A DNA stretch of 43,759 bases from an uncultured Hyphomicrobiales bacterium (GTDB taxonomy: Bacteria; Pseudomonadota; Alphaproteobacteria; Rhizobiales; Xanthobacteraceae): the NCBI GenBank assembly GCA_903929045.1, contig CAIYTE010000093.1:1-43759 (forward strand). Direction: 5' to 3'. The notes beneath the pieces are model-generated. The model searched no databases, had not been told where the DNA came from, and saw only the letters and a list, made by a program, of their open reading frames with translations. The position numbers and the translations under genes were made by a program. Shown here in pieces: positions 1-7,881 of this stretch. Positions within the stretch are counted from its first letter, which is position 1, and every line of letters begins with the position of its first letter.

Positions 1-137
1 GGAACCTCGACATTGTCGAGCTTGAAGACAATGGAGCCATCCGGATTCTTGATCTCGGACGTGGTCAGCCGGAAGTTGAGCTTCGCGTAAGCCGACTGTC
101 CGTCCTTGGTGAAGCGCCGTTCGATCCGCATATTCAT
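1..137 (-). CDS. nrdJ: Adenosylcobalamin-dependent ribonucleotide reductase, N-terminus only
   Basis: The minus strand encodes an N-terminus beginning MNMRIERRFTKDGQSAYA and continuing TSEIKNPDGSIVFKLDN, which I recognise as the start of the alphaproteobacterial class II (vitamin B12-dependent) ribonucleoside-diphosphate reductase. The enzyme reduces ribonucleotides to deoxyribonucleotides in the cytoplasm without needing oxygen. About 45 residues are present and the gene runs off the left edge. An in-frame TAG lies directly upstream of the first ATG (137), so translation starts at 137 or at the second ATG (131), which matches the usual MRIERR start better. Family assignment rests on the N-terminal block alone, because the catalytic cysteines lie outside the window. 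Confidence 0.8.
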   Translation of the reverse strand, partial: MNMRIERRFTKDGQSAYAKLNFRLTTSEIKNPDGSIVFKLDNVEV

Positions 138-1176
138 CTAGCCCCTAAAAATGGCCGGGCGGCTGTCCACCCGATTGTCGCAAGCGGACATGTCCCTGTC
201 CGCTTCATTTCGGCTCACGCTGTCGACGCACCCTGGTACTTAAGCACCCAGACGCCTTGTCGTATCCGGCGCCTTTTCATTTCCCGCCGCAGCGCCGAAC
301 TGGGCCCGAACAGCGGTATTCCCGGGTTCCGGAGAACTCGAACACACAGTCATTTCCTGCGCCCAGACACCATTACTGGTGTGGGTGACAGACACGACGC
401 GGCGTCGTTTGAAGATCCGGAGGGACGCGAATACTACACCGCACCGAACAATCTGAAGCTAAGTGGACTCACCCGTTACGTCAAGCAATAGTGGGTCGCG
501 TTGGTTAAGAATCTACCTATTGTGTGATCCCGGTGGAATACGGGGATAACGATGGGTGGTCGCGGGGGTCAGTATGGGCGACTTTCGCGGTCCGGAAAGC
601 CATTTTTCTTTGCCACTAGGGGTAGGCTTTAATCCCGCTGTCCGTGACACTAAAAAGACCGGAAAATCGGCGTCCCCGGCAATCCCCAGCTAAAATTTCA
701 GCCTGCCCGATTGGTGGACAACCGCGGGAAAACCGCTGGGAACTCTCCCCGGTGGTCGGTGATTCTCGAAACGGGGTCAGGGCCTTAGCGGGCAGGTGCG
801 GCGCAATGGACAGTGGGGGAAGGTTACGCAGCCCTGTGCACGGGGGTGTCCGCCGTCATTGCAACAAATGCGTAAGGGACTCACTCCCAACGAAAAAGGC
901 GGACCCGCATGGAGCCCGCCTTTCGCACCGGCACTGTCATCTGAAATTCAGAGGAGCGTATTGTTGAATATCGGCAGGATGGTCCGGCGGAACCGCCGAG
1001 TCATCCAACTGATGAATTCATGGGCAAGATAGCCATACAAACTAGGCAGACGCAACGTCGTCGCAGCAGCGTAATTCAGTCGTGCGCTACGCACGGAGCG
1101 CATGAGGGTGTGCTGGACAGGCGTGAGGCGAGGTGCCAAAACGCAACCATCGCAACCGCTTTGAAGCGCGATCGCC
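138..1176. other. About 1 kb without a recognisable gene (nrdJ upstream region)
   Basis: This stretch lies between the divergent starts of nrdJ and the NDUFA12 gene. Short open frames occur on both strands but none has a convincing ribosome site, codon bias or family resemblance. Visible structure includes a hairpin at 367-382 (ACACCA, loop TTAC, TGGTGT) and a terminator-like hairpin at 893-923 oriented for minus-strand transcription. The base composition is more AT-rich around 480-700 than in the flanking genes. It may hold the nrdJ promoter and leader or a small RNA. I could not find the conserved cores of a cobalamin riboswitch, tmRNA, RNase P RNA or SRP RNA. Confidence 0.5.
891..923 (-). 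terminator. Rho-independent terminator, minus strand
   Basis: Read on the minus strand, AAAGGCGG (923-916) pairs with CCGCCTTT (902-895). The stem can be extended inwards by wobble pairs around a CATGC loop, and it is followed by a run of five T (897-893). The plus strand has no T run after the stem, so the orientation is minus. It would end a transcript starting between this point and the NDUFA12 start, where no known gene is seen. Confidence 0.55.
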
Positions 1177-1581
1177 ATGAAAGTTTTCTTCCTCAAGCTG
1201 TTCACCTGGTGGAACGGGCAGACCTTCGGGACCCAGTTCTGGACCTGGCGGCATGGCGAATCGGTCGGCACCGACGAGTTCGGCAATCGCTACTTCCGCA
1301 CCCGTGGCGGCAAGATCGACGCCGTGCTCGGTTTCGAGCGGCGCTGGGTGGTCTATAGCGGCTATGCCGAAGCCTCGAGCATTCCGCCATCCTGGCACGG
1401 CTGGATCCATCACACCGTGGATACGCCGCCGACGGAAGAAAATTACAAGTCGAAGCCCTGGCAGAAGCCGCACCGGCCGAACATGACCGGCACAGCGGCC
1501 GCGTCCCGGCCGCAAGGCTCGACGCTGGCTACCGGCCGCCGGCCGAAGGCGACCGGCGATTACAAGGCCTGGACGCCGTAA
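1177..1581 (+). CDS. NADH:ubiquinone oxidoreductase accessory subunit NDUFA12 family
   Basis: The 134-residue product begins MKVFFLKLFTWWNGQTFGTQ and contains the family core GTDEFGNRYFR, followed by RRWVVYSGYAEASSIPPSWHGW and HHTVD. It is the bacterial homologue of the mitochondrial complex I subunit NDUFA12 (B17.2), a peripheral accessory subunit typical of alphaproteobacteria. The C-terminal third is proline-rich and likely flexible. No strong Shine-Dalgarno is seen before the ATG. In related genomes this gene usually lies next to DUF2155 and aat, and both are found within the next 4 kb here. Family assignment is firm; the role in assembly or stability is by analogy with the mitochondrial protein. 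Confidence 0.9.
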   Translation: MKVFFLKLFTWWNGQTFGTQFWTWRHGESVGTDEFGNRYFRTRGGKIDAVLGFERRWVVYSGYAEASSIPPSWHGWIHHTVDTPPTEENYKSKPWQKPHRPNMTGTAAASRPQGSTLATGRRPKATGDYKAWTP

Positions 1582-1716
1582 TTTCCGGCTCCAATTCCGC
1601 CGCACCCTTTACCGTCTTATTTGTTCCGCTATTCCGTTGATAACCGGAGGTGGGGAGGGGTGGCCGGTGCCACACCTGACCGAAGCGGCGATTCAGCCGC
1701 GCACAAGGAGGGTGAC

Positions 1717-2067
1717 ATGCGTCGCTTGATCACGCGTTTGATGTTCGGTGCGTTGCTGGCGCTGATGCCGGCGCTTGTTCAGTCCAGCTTTGCGCAGGCC
1801 CCGGCCGCGAAAAAGGATGGCGGCATGATGATGGCGCCGGCGCCCAAGAAGGACGCGGCACCTGCGGCGGCCAAGGTTGAACTGATCGACATCAATCGCG
1901 CCACTGCGAAAGATCTCGACGCGCTGCCGGGTATCGGCGAAGCGCGCTCCAAGGCGATCATCGCCGGCCGTCCCTACAAGTCGAAGGACGAACTAACCCG
2001 CCGCAAGATTATTCCGGATGGTGTCTACGACGGTATCAAGGACAAGATCATCGCCAAACAAATGTAA
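1717..2067 (+). CDS. Secreted helix-hairpin-helix (ComEA-like) protein
   Basis: The start at 1717 is chosen because AAGGAGG sits a few bases upstream (1704-1710) and the product then begins with a classic signal peptide (MRRLITRLMFGALLALMPAL, cut near SFAQA). The frame is open further upstream but shows no signal. The mature protein of about 90 residues has a low-complexity Ala/Pro/Lys/Met linker followed by a ComEA-type helix-hairpin-helix unit, with DINRATAKDLDALPGIG and SKAIIAGRPYKSKDEL. Such modules bind DNA non-specifically in competence proteins. Here there is no membrane anchor or competence operon, so a role in DNA uptake is only a possibility. The total length is 116 residues. Confidence 0.75.
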   Translation: MRRLITRLMFGALLALMPALVQSSFAQAPAAKKDGGMMMAPAPKKDAAPAAAKVELIDINRATAKDLDALPGIGEARSKAIIAGRPYKSKDELTRRKIIPDGVYDGIKDKIIAKQM

Positions 2068-2086
2068 CACGCAGATGTGTGGCAAG

Positions 2087-2144
2087 GCGGCTCCTGAGCC
2101 GCTTGGAATGAAAAAGGGCGATGTACGCAAGTACATCGCCCTTT
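2087..2144. terminator. Bidirectional terminator between convergent genes
   Basis: Two hairpins lie between the helix-hairpin-helix gene (plus) and the Bug receptor gene (minus). The first is GCGGCTC/GAGCCGC (2087-2102). The second is a perfect 14-bp stem (2113-2126 with 2131-2144) closed by a GCAA tetraloop of the GNRA type. Its minus-strand copy ends in TTTTT and its plus-strand copy in CTTT, so it can serve both genes. Confidence 0.85.
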
Positions 2145-2164
2145 GATATTGAGTACGGTCGCGG

Positions 2165-3145
2165 TTACTGCGAGCCTTCCAGCCCGAGTTGCTTGACGAG
2201 CGAGCCCCACTTTTCACGCTCGGCGGCGAGATACTTTTGCGTATCGGCGATCGACGGCGGATCGATCGGCAGCAGGCCGATGGTCGTCGCTTTTTCCTTC
2301 ATCTCCGGATCCGACATGATTTTCTTCATCTCGGCGTGAAGCTTGTCGACGATCGGCCTCGGCGTTGCCGCCGGCGCAAAAAGCATGTGCCATGAAACGG
2401 CCTCGAAGTCCGGCGCGTTCGCGGCTCTGGCGAAGGGCGGCACATCCGGCAGCGACGGGATTGGCATCAGCGACGACACCGCAAGCGCGCGCAATTTGCC
2501 TTCGCGGATCAGCGGCAGCGACGCGCCGGCTTCGGCAAAGCCGAGCTGGACGTGACCGGCGACAATGTCGGTGATCGATTGCGGGGTCGACCGATAGGGC
2601 ACGTGAACCATGTTCAGGTCGAAGCGCTTCTTCATGTATTCCATGGAGAGGTGCTGTGCGACGCCGGCGCCCGGCGAGGAGAAGCTCAGCGGCGGCGTGC
2701 TCGTCTTCGCCAGCGCGATGAGCTCGGGTACGGTCTTGGCCGGCAGATCGGGGTTCACGATCAGGATGAAGGGCGACTTCACGTAATACGCGATCGGGAT
2801 GAAGTCCTTCTCCGCGTCGTAGTTCACCTTCTTGAAGAGGGCGAGGTTGATCGCCATCGCCGAGGAGGTGGAAACGAGCAGGGTGTAGCCGTCGGCCGGC
2901 GCGCTGGCGACGAACTGCGCCGCCAGCATCAACGATGCGCCGGGCTTGTTTTCGACGATCACCGGCTTGCCGAGCGAGGTCTGGAGCTTGTCGGCATAGA
3001 GCCGGACCAGCGCGTCGAGGCCGGAACCGGGCGCGAGCGGCACGACGATGGTGATGGGTCGGGTTGGGTAGTCTTGTGCCTGGGCCGGCACCGCGGCGAT
3101 GGCAAACGCCCACGCGCACAGCGCGGCGCTGAGATAACGCTTCAT
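2165..3145 (-). CDS. Tripartite tricarboxylate transporter substrate-binding protein (Bug family)
   Basis: The start at 3145 gives a signal peptide (MKRYLSAALCAWAFAIAAVP, cleavage after AQA). The mature protein opens with YPTRPITIVVPLAPGSGLD, the signature of Bug/TctC periplasmic receptors, and continues with the typical VIVENKPGA and ADGYTLL blocks. The full length of 326 residues is normal for the family. These receptors capture small carboxylates or similar compounds in the periplasm. No TctA or TctB membrane partner is present nearby, so it is an orphan receptor, as is common for this expanded family. The ligand cannot be told from sequence. A strong terminator follows at 2113-2144. Confidence 0.9.
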   Translation of the reverse strand: MKRYLSAALCAWAFAIAAVPAQAQDYPTRPITIVVPLAPGSGLDALVRLYADKLQTSLGKPVIVENKPGASLMLAAQFVASAPADGYTLLVSTSSAMAINLALFKKVNYDAEKDFIPIAYYVKSPFILIVNPDLPAKTVPELIALAKTSTPPLSFSSPGAGVAQHLSMEYMKKRFDLNMVHVPYRSTPQSITDIVAGHVQLGFAEAGASLPLIREGKLRALAVSSLMPIPSLPDVPPFARAANAPDFEAVSWHMLFAPAATPRPIVDKLHAEMKKIMSDPEMKEKATTIGLLPIDPPSIADTQKYLAAEREKWGSLVKQLGLEGSQ

Positions 3146-3229
3146 GTTTCGTCCCCTTATTCCGCAACTTGATGTGCGGTCTGCTTCGGGCGTCACCATG
3201 CTCGATCGGGCGGCCATCGACAAGCCTTG

Positions 3230-3245
3230 GGAACCGTGCGGTTCC
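3230..3245. promoter_or_regulatory. Short perfect palindrome in divergent intergenic region
   Basis: GGAACCG, two bases, CGGTTCC lies between the divergent starts of the Bug receptor gene (3145) and the DUF2155 gene (3324). Position and symmetry suit an operator, but a single 7-bp arm pair can occur by chance and no regulator gene is adjacent. Confidence 0.25.
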
Positions 3246-3323
3246 GCCCTTCCGCCGCCGCATTCCCCGTGTTAACCGGGCACTTATTGGCGACGGAATA
3301 GCCCGGCGGGAAAGCCCGGATTT

Positions 3324-4304
3324 ATGGCGCGACCCACAGTTTCAAGAGCCCTTATCGCGGCGGCCGCAATGCTGTGCGCGGCGCCTGCTTTCGCGCAATT
3401 CGGCACAATTTTTCGCGACGATCCGCCGCGCCCGCCGGCTGATATCGGTGGTGGCCGCGCGCCCCCGTCAAATTATCCGCGCAGCAATGATCGGGTCTTG
3501 CCGCCACCGCAGGATACGCGACCCGATCTGCCGCCATCGCAGCCATTGCCGGCACCGATGAACCTGCCGCCGTCCAGCCGGCCCGGTGTGCGGGACATCG
3601 AATCTGCGCCGCTCGCGCCGCTGCCGGGCGGCCCGATTTCCCCCCAGGCGCCGGCGACCGAGAGGCCGCAGCAGGCGCGTCCCGGCCAGCCTGGACAGAC
3701 CTTGCCAGGATTGCCGCCCGGCCAGCGTCAGCCGCCCGGCATTCCGCAACAGCAGCAGCCGGCCGACACCTCGCCGAAGCCTGGCGACGAAATCGTTGTC
3801 GAGCCACCGCCGCAGCGCATCGCCAATCCGACGGCGATGTTCTCCGGCCTGGACAAGATCACCGGCCGTATCATCAATTTCGATGTCGCCATCAACGAGA
3901 CCGTTCAGTTCGGTGCGCTGCGGGTGACACCGCGCGTGTGCTATACGCGGCCGCCGACCGAGACGCCGAACACCGACGCCTATCTCGAAGTTGAAGAGGT
4001 GACGTTGTCTGGCGATATCAAACGCATTTTTGAAGGCTGGATGTTCGCGGCGAGCCCCGGCCTGCATGCGGTTGAGCATCCGGTCTATGACGTGTGGCTG
4101 ACAAACTGCAAAGGCGCTGCCGCCGCGGTTGCCGAAGCGCCGCCGCCTGAGGCGAAACCACCGGCGCGTGCGCCGGCCGCAACCAAGCAGCCGCCGGCGC
4201 AGCAGCGTCCGGCTCAGCCTTCCGCGCAGCCGTCAACGCAACCCGCGCAGCAGCCGCGGACGCAGCAACAACAGCCGCAGGGCTTCCAGCCGGTCTTCCG
4301 GTAG
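3324..4304 (+). CDS. DUF2155 domain-containing exported protein
   Basis: The 326-residue product starts with a signal peptide ending near CAAPAFAQ. A long proline- and glutamine-rich stretch (about residues 35-165) is followed by the DUF2155 domain (about 170-270), recognisable from AMFSGLDKITGRI, VQFGALRVTPRVCYTRPP and EGWMFAASPGLHAVEHPVYD. A Pro/Gln/Ala-rich tail ends the protein. DUF2155 proteins are conserved in alphaproteobacteria and sit near NDUFA12 and aat, as here; their function is not known. The two cysteines in the domain (in RVCYTR and LTNCKG) could form a disulfide in the periplasm. The stop is 3 bases before the next gene, so the two are probably co-translated. Confidence 0.85.
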   Translation: MARPTVSRALIAAAAMLCAAPAFAQFGTIFRDDPPRPPADIGGGRAPPSNYPRSNDRVLPPPQDTRPDLPPSQPLPAPMNLPPSSRPGVRDIESAPLAPLPGGPISPQAPATERPQQARPGQPGQTLPGLPPGQRQPPGIPQQQQPADTSPKPGDEIVVEPPPQRIANPTAMFSGLDKITGRIINFDVAINETVQFGALRVTPRVCYTRPPTETPNTDAYLEVEEVTLSGDIKRIFEGWMFAASPGLHAVEHPVYDVWLTNCKGAAAAVAEAPPPEAKPPARAPAATKQPPAQQRPAQPSAQPSTQPAQQPRTQQQQPQGFQPVFR

Positions 4305-4307
4305 GCC

Positions 4308-5045
4308 ATGGGTTTTCACCGAAATCTGACCGTCCGGCACATTCGGCTCGTGTCGGGATTGGTGATGTTTTTCTATCTCACCCAACACCTGCTCAATCAT
4401 GCTCTCGGCCTGTTTTCGCTCAAACTCGCGGAAGCGGGGCTCGAATGGGCCATTGTGCTGTGGCGCAACCCGGTCGCGACGGTTCTGCTGTACGGCGCCG
4501 CCGCCGTTCATTTCGCACTGGCGCTATGGACCCTCTATTCGCGGCGCGAATGGCGGCTGCCGTGGATCGAAATTCTCCGCCTTGCGGCCGGCTTCAGTTT
4601 TCCGCTTTTGCTGATCGGTCACGCCGTCACGACGCGTCTGGGTGATACGCTGTACGATATCCGGCCGTCCTACACGTCCATCATCGCGAACCTCGTGGCG
4701 CTGGGATCGGAGGGATCGCAGCTGGCGCTTTTCGCACCGGGCTGGCTGCATGGTTGCCTGGGTCTGTGGATCACGTTGCGCCGGTTCGAGACGATGCAGC
4801 GCATCAAGCCGCTGCTCATCGCACTCATCATCGTCATTCCGCTTGCTGCCGCGCTGGGCTTCCTGAACATGACGGTCGAAGTCGCCGTACTCGGACCGCG
4901 GCCACCGGCGAGCCCCGAGAGGTTGATCGAGCAAGCGACGTTGGGCGATTGGAAGGACCGGCTGAAGTTCTGGTATCTGATCGCCATCGCCGCGGCGTTT
5001 TTACTGGGCCGCGTGCGTGCGCTGGCGGTCAGCCGTCCGGCGTGA
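4308..5045 (+). CDS. Stand-alone haem-b anchor-like membrane protein (adenylate cyclase anchor without cyclase)
   Basis: The 245-residue protein is almost entirely membrane-embedded, with about six hydrophobic segments. Conserved-looking histidines sit in or near them: H27 and H31 (in [11 protein letters not shown]), H68 ([10 protein letters not shown]), H105 (GHAVTTR) and H148 ([10 protein letters not shown]). The N-terminal RHIRLVSG followed by the double-histidine helix matches what I recall of the SdhC-like di-haem anchor at the N-terminus of certain rhizobial class III adenylate cyclases. In those proteins a ferredoxin and/or cyclase domain follows; here the frame stops just after the last helix. 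The last 17 bases overlap the 3' end of aat on the other strand. It may be a truncated gene or an independent quinone/haem redox protein. Confidence 0.6.
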   Translation: MGFHRNLTVRHIRLVSGLVMFFYLTQHLLNHALGLFSLKLAEAGLEWAIVLWRNPVATVLLYGAAAVHFALALWTLYSRREWRLPWIEILRLAAGFSFPLLLIGHAVTTRLGDTLYDIRPSYTSIIANLVALGSEGSQLALFAPGWLHGCLGLWITLRRFETMQRIKPLLIALIIVIPLAAALGFLNMTVEVAVLGPRPPASPERLIEQATLGDWKDRLKFWYLIAIAAAFLLGRVRALAVSRPA

Positions 5046-5706
5046 TCAAAGCGAGCGCTTCGGCGCCGCTGATGGGACGGTCCACCGGCAATGTGGCGAA
5101 GTCGGCATCGCTCGCGATCGCGTCTTCCAGCAGCCGGTGATAGCGTAGCTGGGGGATTTCGACCGCGCCGAACGTCATCAGGTGATCGGTGACATATTGC
5201 GTGTCGAGCAGGCGATAGTCGCCGGCGCGCATGCGCGCCAGGAGATGCACCAGCGCGATCTTCGAGGCATCGCGGGCGCGGTGGAACATGCTTTCGCCGA
5301 AGAAGGCGCGGCCGAGCGACACGCCGTAGAGCCCGCCAACCAGCGCATCGCCGTCATAGACCTCGACGCTGTGCGCATGACCGTGGTCGAAAAGGCTGCG
5401 GTAAATCTTCCGAATGCGGCCATTGATCCAGGTCTTCGTGCGGTTTTCCTTGGCCTCGGCGCAGCCGTCGATGGTGCCGTCAAAATCGCGATCGACCCAG
5501 ACGGTGTAGCCCGTGGTACGGACGGTGCGCGCCAGCCGCGACGAGATGTGAAAACCGTCGAGCGGAATGATGCCGCGCATCTCCGGCTCGATCCAGTAGA
5601 GCGCCGGATCCTCAGCGCTTTCCGCCATCGGGAAAATCCCGCAGGCGTACGCCTTGAGCAGGACCTCCGGCGTGATCTCGATCAGGGTGCTTTCGCGGTT
5701 CGCCAT
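5029..5706 (-). CDS. aat: Leucyl/phenylalanyl-tRNA--protein transferase
   Basis: The 225-residue protein carries the family signatures [35 protein letters not shown] and the GNAT-like core [21 protein letters not shown], then [21 protein letters not shown]. It transfers Leu or Phe from tRNA to N-terminal Lys/Arg of proteins, marking them for the ClpS-ClpAP N-degron pathway in the cytoplasm. The length is normal. It ends tail-to-tail with a 17-base overlap into the membrane-anchor gene. In many relatives it follows accC directly, but here 6 kb of signalling genes lie between. Confidence 0.95.
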   Translation of the reverse strand: MANRESTLIEITPEVLLKAYACGIFPMAESAEDPALYWIEPEMRGIIPLDGFHISSRLARTVRTTGYTVWVDRDFDGTIDGCAEAKENRTKTWINGRIRKIYRSLFDHGHAHSVEVYDGDALVGGLYGVSLGRAFFGESMFHRARDASKIALVHLLARMRAGDYRLLDTQYVTDHLMTFGAVEIPQLRYHRLLEDAIASDADFATLPVDRPISGAEALALITPDG

Positions 5707-5913
5707 GAACGTCCAGATATCCGCACGCTTAATAGTTCCACGGTTTCGAGCTGCATTTTAGCGAGCCAAATCGCGTGCCGGGAAGGTCCATATTAACCGC
5801 TTCCTCACCATGAGGGGCCGAAACTAGATAAAGTTGAAAACAAATCCCGCTTCGCGCGTTAGCGCCTTGCAATGTCTATGCCGCAGTTGAGCGGTGTCCA
5901 AGAGGGTCAAGCC

Positions 5914-6285
5914 ATGCGCCGGACCAATGTTCTTGTCGTCGAAGACGAAGTGATGATCAGCGAGCTGGTCTGCGAAGTGCTCGAAGAGAACGGCTTCGAG
6001 GTTCATACCGCTTCGACTGGCGAGGCCGCGCTGAACTATCTGGACTCTGCCCCGCAAATCGATGTGCTGTTTACCGACATCAATCTCGAAGGCCGCATGG
6101 ACGGCTCGGCGCTCGCCAAGGCGGTCCGCGAACGGCGCCCTGAACTCCCGATCGTTTATTGCTCGGGGCGATATTCACCGTCGGCAATCGCGCCATTGAT
6201 GACGCGTTCCGTTTTCGTCAAAAAACCCTACGATCTCGGTGATATTTGCACGCTGTTGAACCGCTTGGCGGGCCCGGCGTACTGA
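5914..6285 (+). CDS. Single-domain response regulator
   Basis: The start at 5914 is preferred because AGAGGG lies 7 bases upstream and the protein then begins directly with the receiver fold (MRRTNVLVVEDEVM); an upstream ATG at 5872 would add 14 residues with no match. The 123 residues hold a complete receiver domain: acidic pair E10/D11, phosphoacceptor D55 (VLFTDINLEG), switch serine S84 (IVYCSG) and lysine K104 (VFVKKPY). There is no output domain, so it acts by protein contact or phosphotransfer. The KKPY end and the region after strand 4 resemble alphaproteobacterial regulators paired with HWE/HisKA_2 kinases; such a kinase is encoded 3 kb away but broken. Confidence 0.9.
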   Translation: MRRTNVLVVEDEVMISELVCEVLEENGFEVHTASTGEAALNYLDSAPQIDVLFTDINLEGRMDGSALAKAVRERRPELPIVYCSGRYSPSAIAPLMTRSVFVKKPYDLGDICTLLNRLAGPAY

Positions 6286-6380
6286 GACGGGCGTTAAGCG
6301 ACGATTAACTCTGTCATTTTGCTTCCGTTTCCTTAATCGGTGCTGCGATAGGGTTCGGGTTCCAGAAGGAGCCGAGCGTC

Positions 6381-7724
6381 GTGACCAGAACGTCTATCGC
6401 CCGCACCGTATTCGGTGCGGTACACGCATTGCTGCAAGAGTGCCGCGGCAATGTCGCCATTACATTCGCCATCGCGGCTTTTCCGATCATGCTGGGCGTG
6501 GGCGCAGCGGTGGATTACAGCGCGGCAAACCGTTCAAAAGCGGCGCTTGATTCATTTGCCGATGCCGCTGTGCTGGCGGTGACGAGCCAGTCCGCGATGT
6601 CCATGACGTCGGCCGCGGCGCAGACGCGGGCCGTGGACTATTTCAACGCCGAAGCGCTGGCGCTCAAACGCGGCACGGTACAGACCGTGACCGCAACGGT
6701 GACGGATTCGAGTTCCGGCCGCACCGCGCAGGTCAAATACACTGCGAAGGTGCCGACCTCGGTCGCTGCCATCGCCGGCATCCAGAACCTCAATATTTCG
6801 GGATCGTCTTCGGGCGCCTCGGCGGTGCCCACCTATATCGACTTCTATCTACTGCTCGACAATTCGCCGTCCATGGGCGTCGGCGCAGCGCCGGCCGACG
6901 TGTCCAAGATGGTCGCCAATACGTCGGACCAATGCGCCTTTGCCTGTCACCAGATGGACGTGTCGCCGAATGATTATTACGGCTTGGCCAAGTCGCTCGG
7001 CGTCACCACGCGCATCGACGTGGTGCGCACGGCCACCCAGCAGTTGATGGATACAGCGACATCGACGCAGACCGTGTCTGGCCAATTTCGCAGCGCGATC
7101 TATACGTTTGGCGCCTCGGCGCAGAACAAGGGGTTGACTCGCATCTTCTCGCTGTCGTCGAGCCTGTCGAGTGCCAAGACAGCGGCGTCGGCCATCGACC
7201 TGATGACGGTGCCGTATCAGAACTATGCCAGCGACACCGACACGAATTTCGACAGCATTTTCCCGGCACTCAACAATGAAATCACCACGCCCGGCGATGG
7301 TGTGTCGGCAACCAATCCGCAAAAGGTGGTGTTCTTCGTCTCCGACGGCGTCAACGATGCCGGCAACATCACGTGTTCGCGCTCGACGACGGCGGGCCAG
7401 GACGCCCAGACCGGAACGGCCTACACGCGCTGTCAGGAGCCCATCAAGGCGTCTTTATGCACGGCGCTGAAGGATCGAGGCATCAAGGTGGCGGTGCTCT
7501 ACACGACCTATTTGGCGTTGCCGACCAACGGTTGGTACATGAGCTGGATCGACCCGTTCAACCAGGGCCCGTACGGTCCGTCGCCGAACAGCCAGATCGC
7601 CGCCAATATGCAGTCCTGCGCGTCGCCGGGGTACTATTTCGAGGTCAGCCCGACCGACGGCATCTCGCAGGCGATGACGGCGCTGTTCCAGAAGGTTGTG
7701 CAGGCCGCGCGGCTGACGAAGTAA
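6381..7724 (+). CDS. TadG-like pilus-assembly protein with von Willebrand factor A domain
   Basis: Translation starts at a GTG (6381) with AGAAGGA about 10 bases upstream. The N-terminus (residues about 20-45, CRGNVAITFAIAAFPIMLGV) is a TadE/TadG-type membrane segment that follows a short positive stretch. A von Willebrand A domain begins near residue 150 with the metal-site motif DNSPS (D160) and continues with VVFFVSDGVNDAGN. Total length is 447 residues. TadG-like proteins are pseudopilin-associated envelope proteins of Flp pili. No other tad/flp gene is in the window, so this is an orphan copy lying between a response regulator and a histidine kinase. Several cysteines in the vWA region suggest an extracytoplasmic, disulfide-bearing domain. 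Confidence 0.8.
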   Translation: MTRTSIARTVFGAVHALLQECRGNVAITFAIAAFPIMLGVGAAVDYSAANRSKAALDSFADAAVLAVTSQSAMSMTSAAAQTRAVDYFNAEALALKRGTVQTVTATVTDSSSGRTAQVKYTAKVPTSVAAIAGIQNLNISGSSSGASAVPTYIDFYLLLDNSPSMGVGAAPADVSKMVANTSDQCAFACHQMDVSPNDYYGLAKSLGVTTRIDVVRTATQQLMDTATSTQTVSGQFRSAIYTFGASAQNKGLTRIFSLSSSLSSAKTAASAIDLMTVPYQNYASDTDTNFDSIFPALNNEITTPGDGVSATNPQKVVFFVSDGVNDAGNITCSRSTTAGQDAQTGTAYTRCQEPIKASLCTALKDRGIKVAVLYTTYLALPTNGWYMSWIDPFNQGPYGPSPNSQIAANMQSCASPGYYFEVSPTDGISQAMTALFQKVVQAARLTK

Positions 7725-7881
7725 CCGGCCGAAGAACAGGCGCGGTCGCCGTGGGCGAGCAAAGTCGATTTAAATAAAGCCGACGTAAAATCAGGTGCAA
7801 TTCTAGGCGTGGTGTCTTCCAAAGACGCGAGAAACTTGGCGATATTGCTCGCGTCGTTCGAGCAAAGCGCCAGGCGGTGAG

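Noticed and set aside
3-491. A 162-codon frame on the plus strand open from the window edge to a TAG, reading fairly protein-like near its end
   Set aside because: It runs antisense to the nrdJ start, which matches its family well, has no ATG, and uses many codons that are rare in the neighbouring genes. It is more likely chance openness.
138-700. Possible cobalamin riboswitch or NrdR boxes upstream of nrdJ
   Set aside because: I found no B12-box or the other conserved riboswitch cores, and the best NrdR-like stretch (ACACAATAGG near 515) matches only half of a box with no paired copy.
2165-3263. Longer N-terminus for the Bug receptor
   Set aside because: Starting upstream of 3145 would put a non-hydrophobic stretch before a clear signal peptide.
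3300-3323. AGCCCGG repeats before the DUF2155 start as a terminator or operator
   Set aside because: They are direct, not inverted, copies and too short to separate from base composition.
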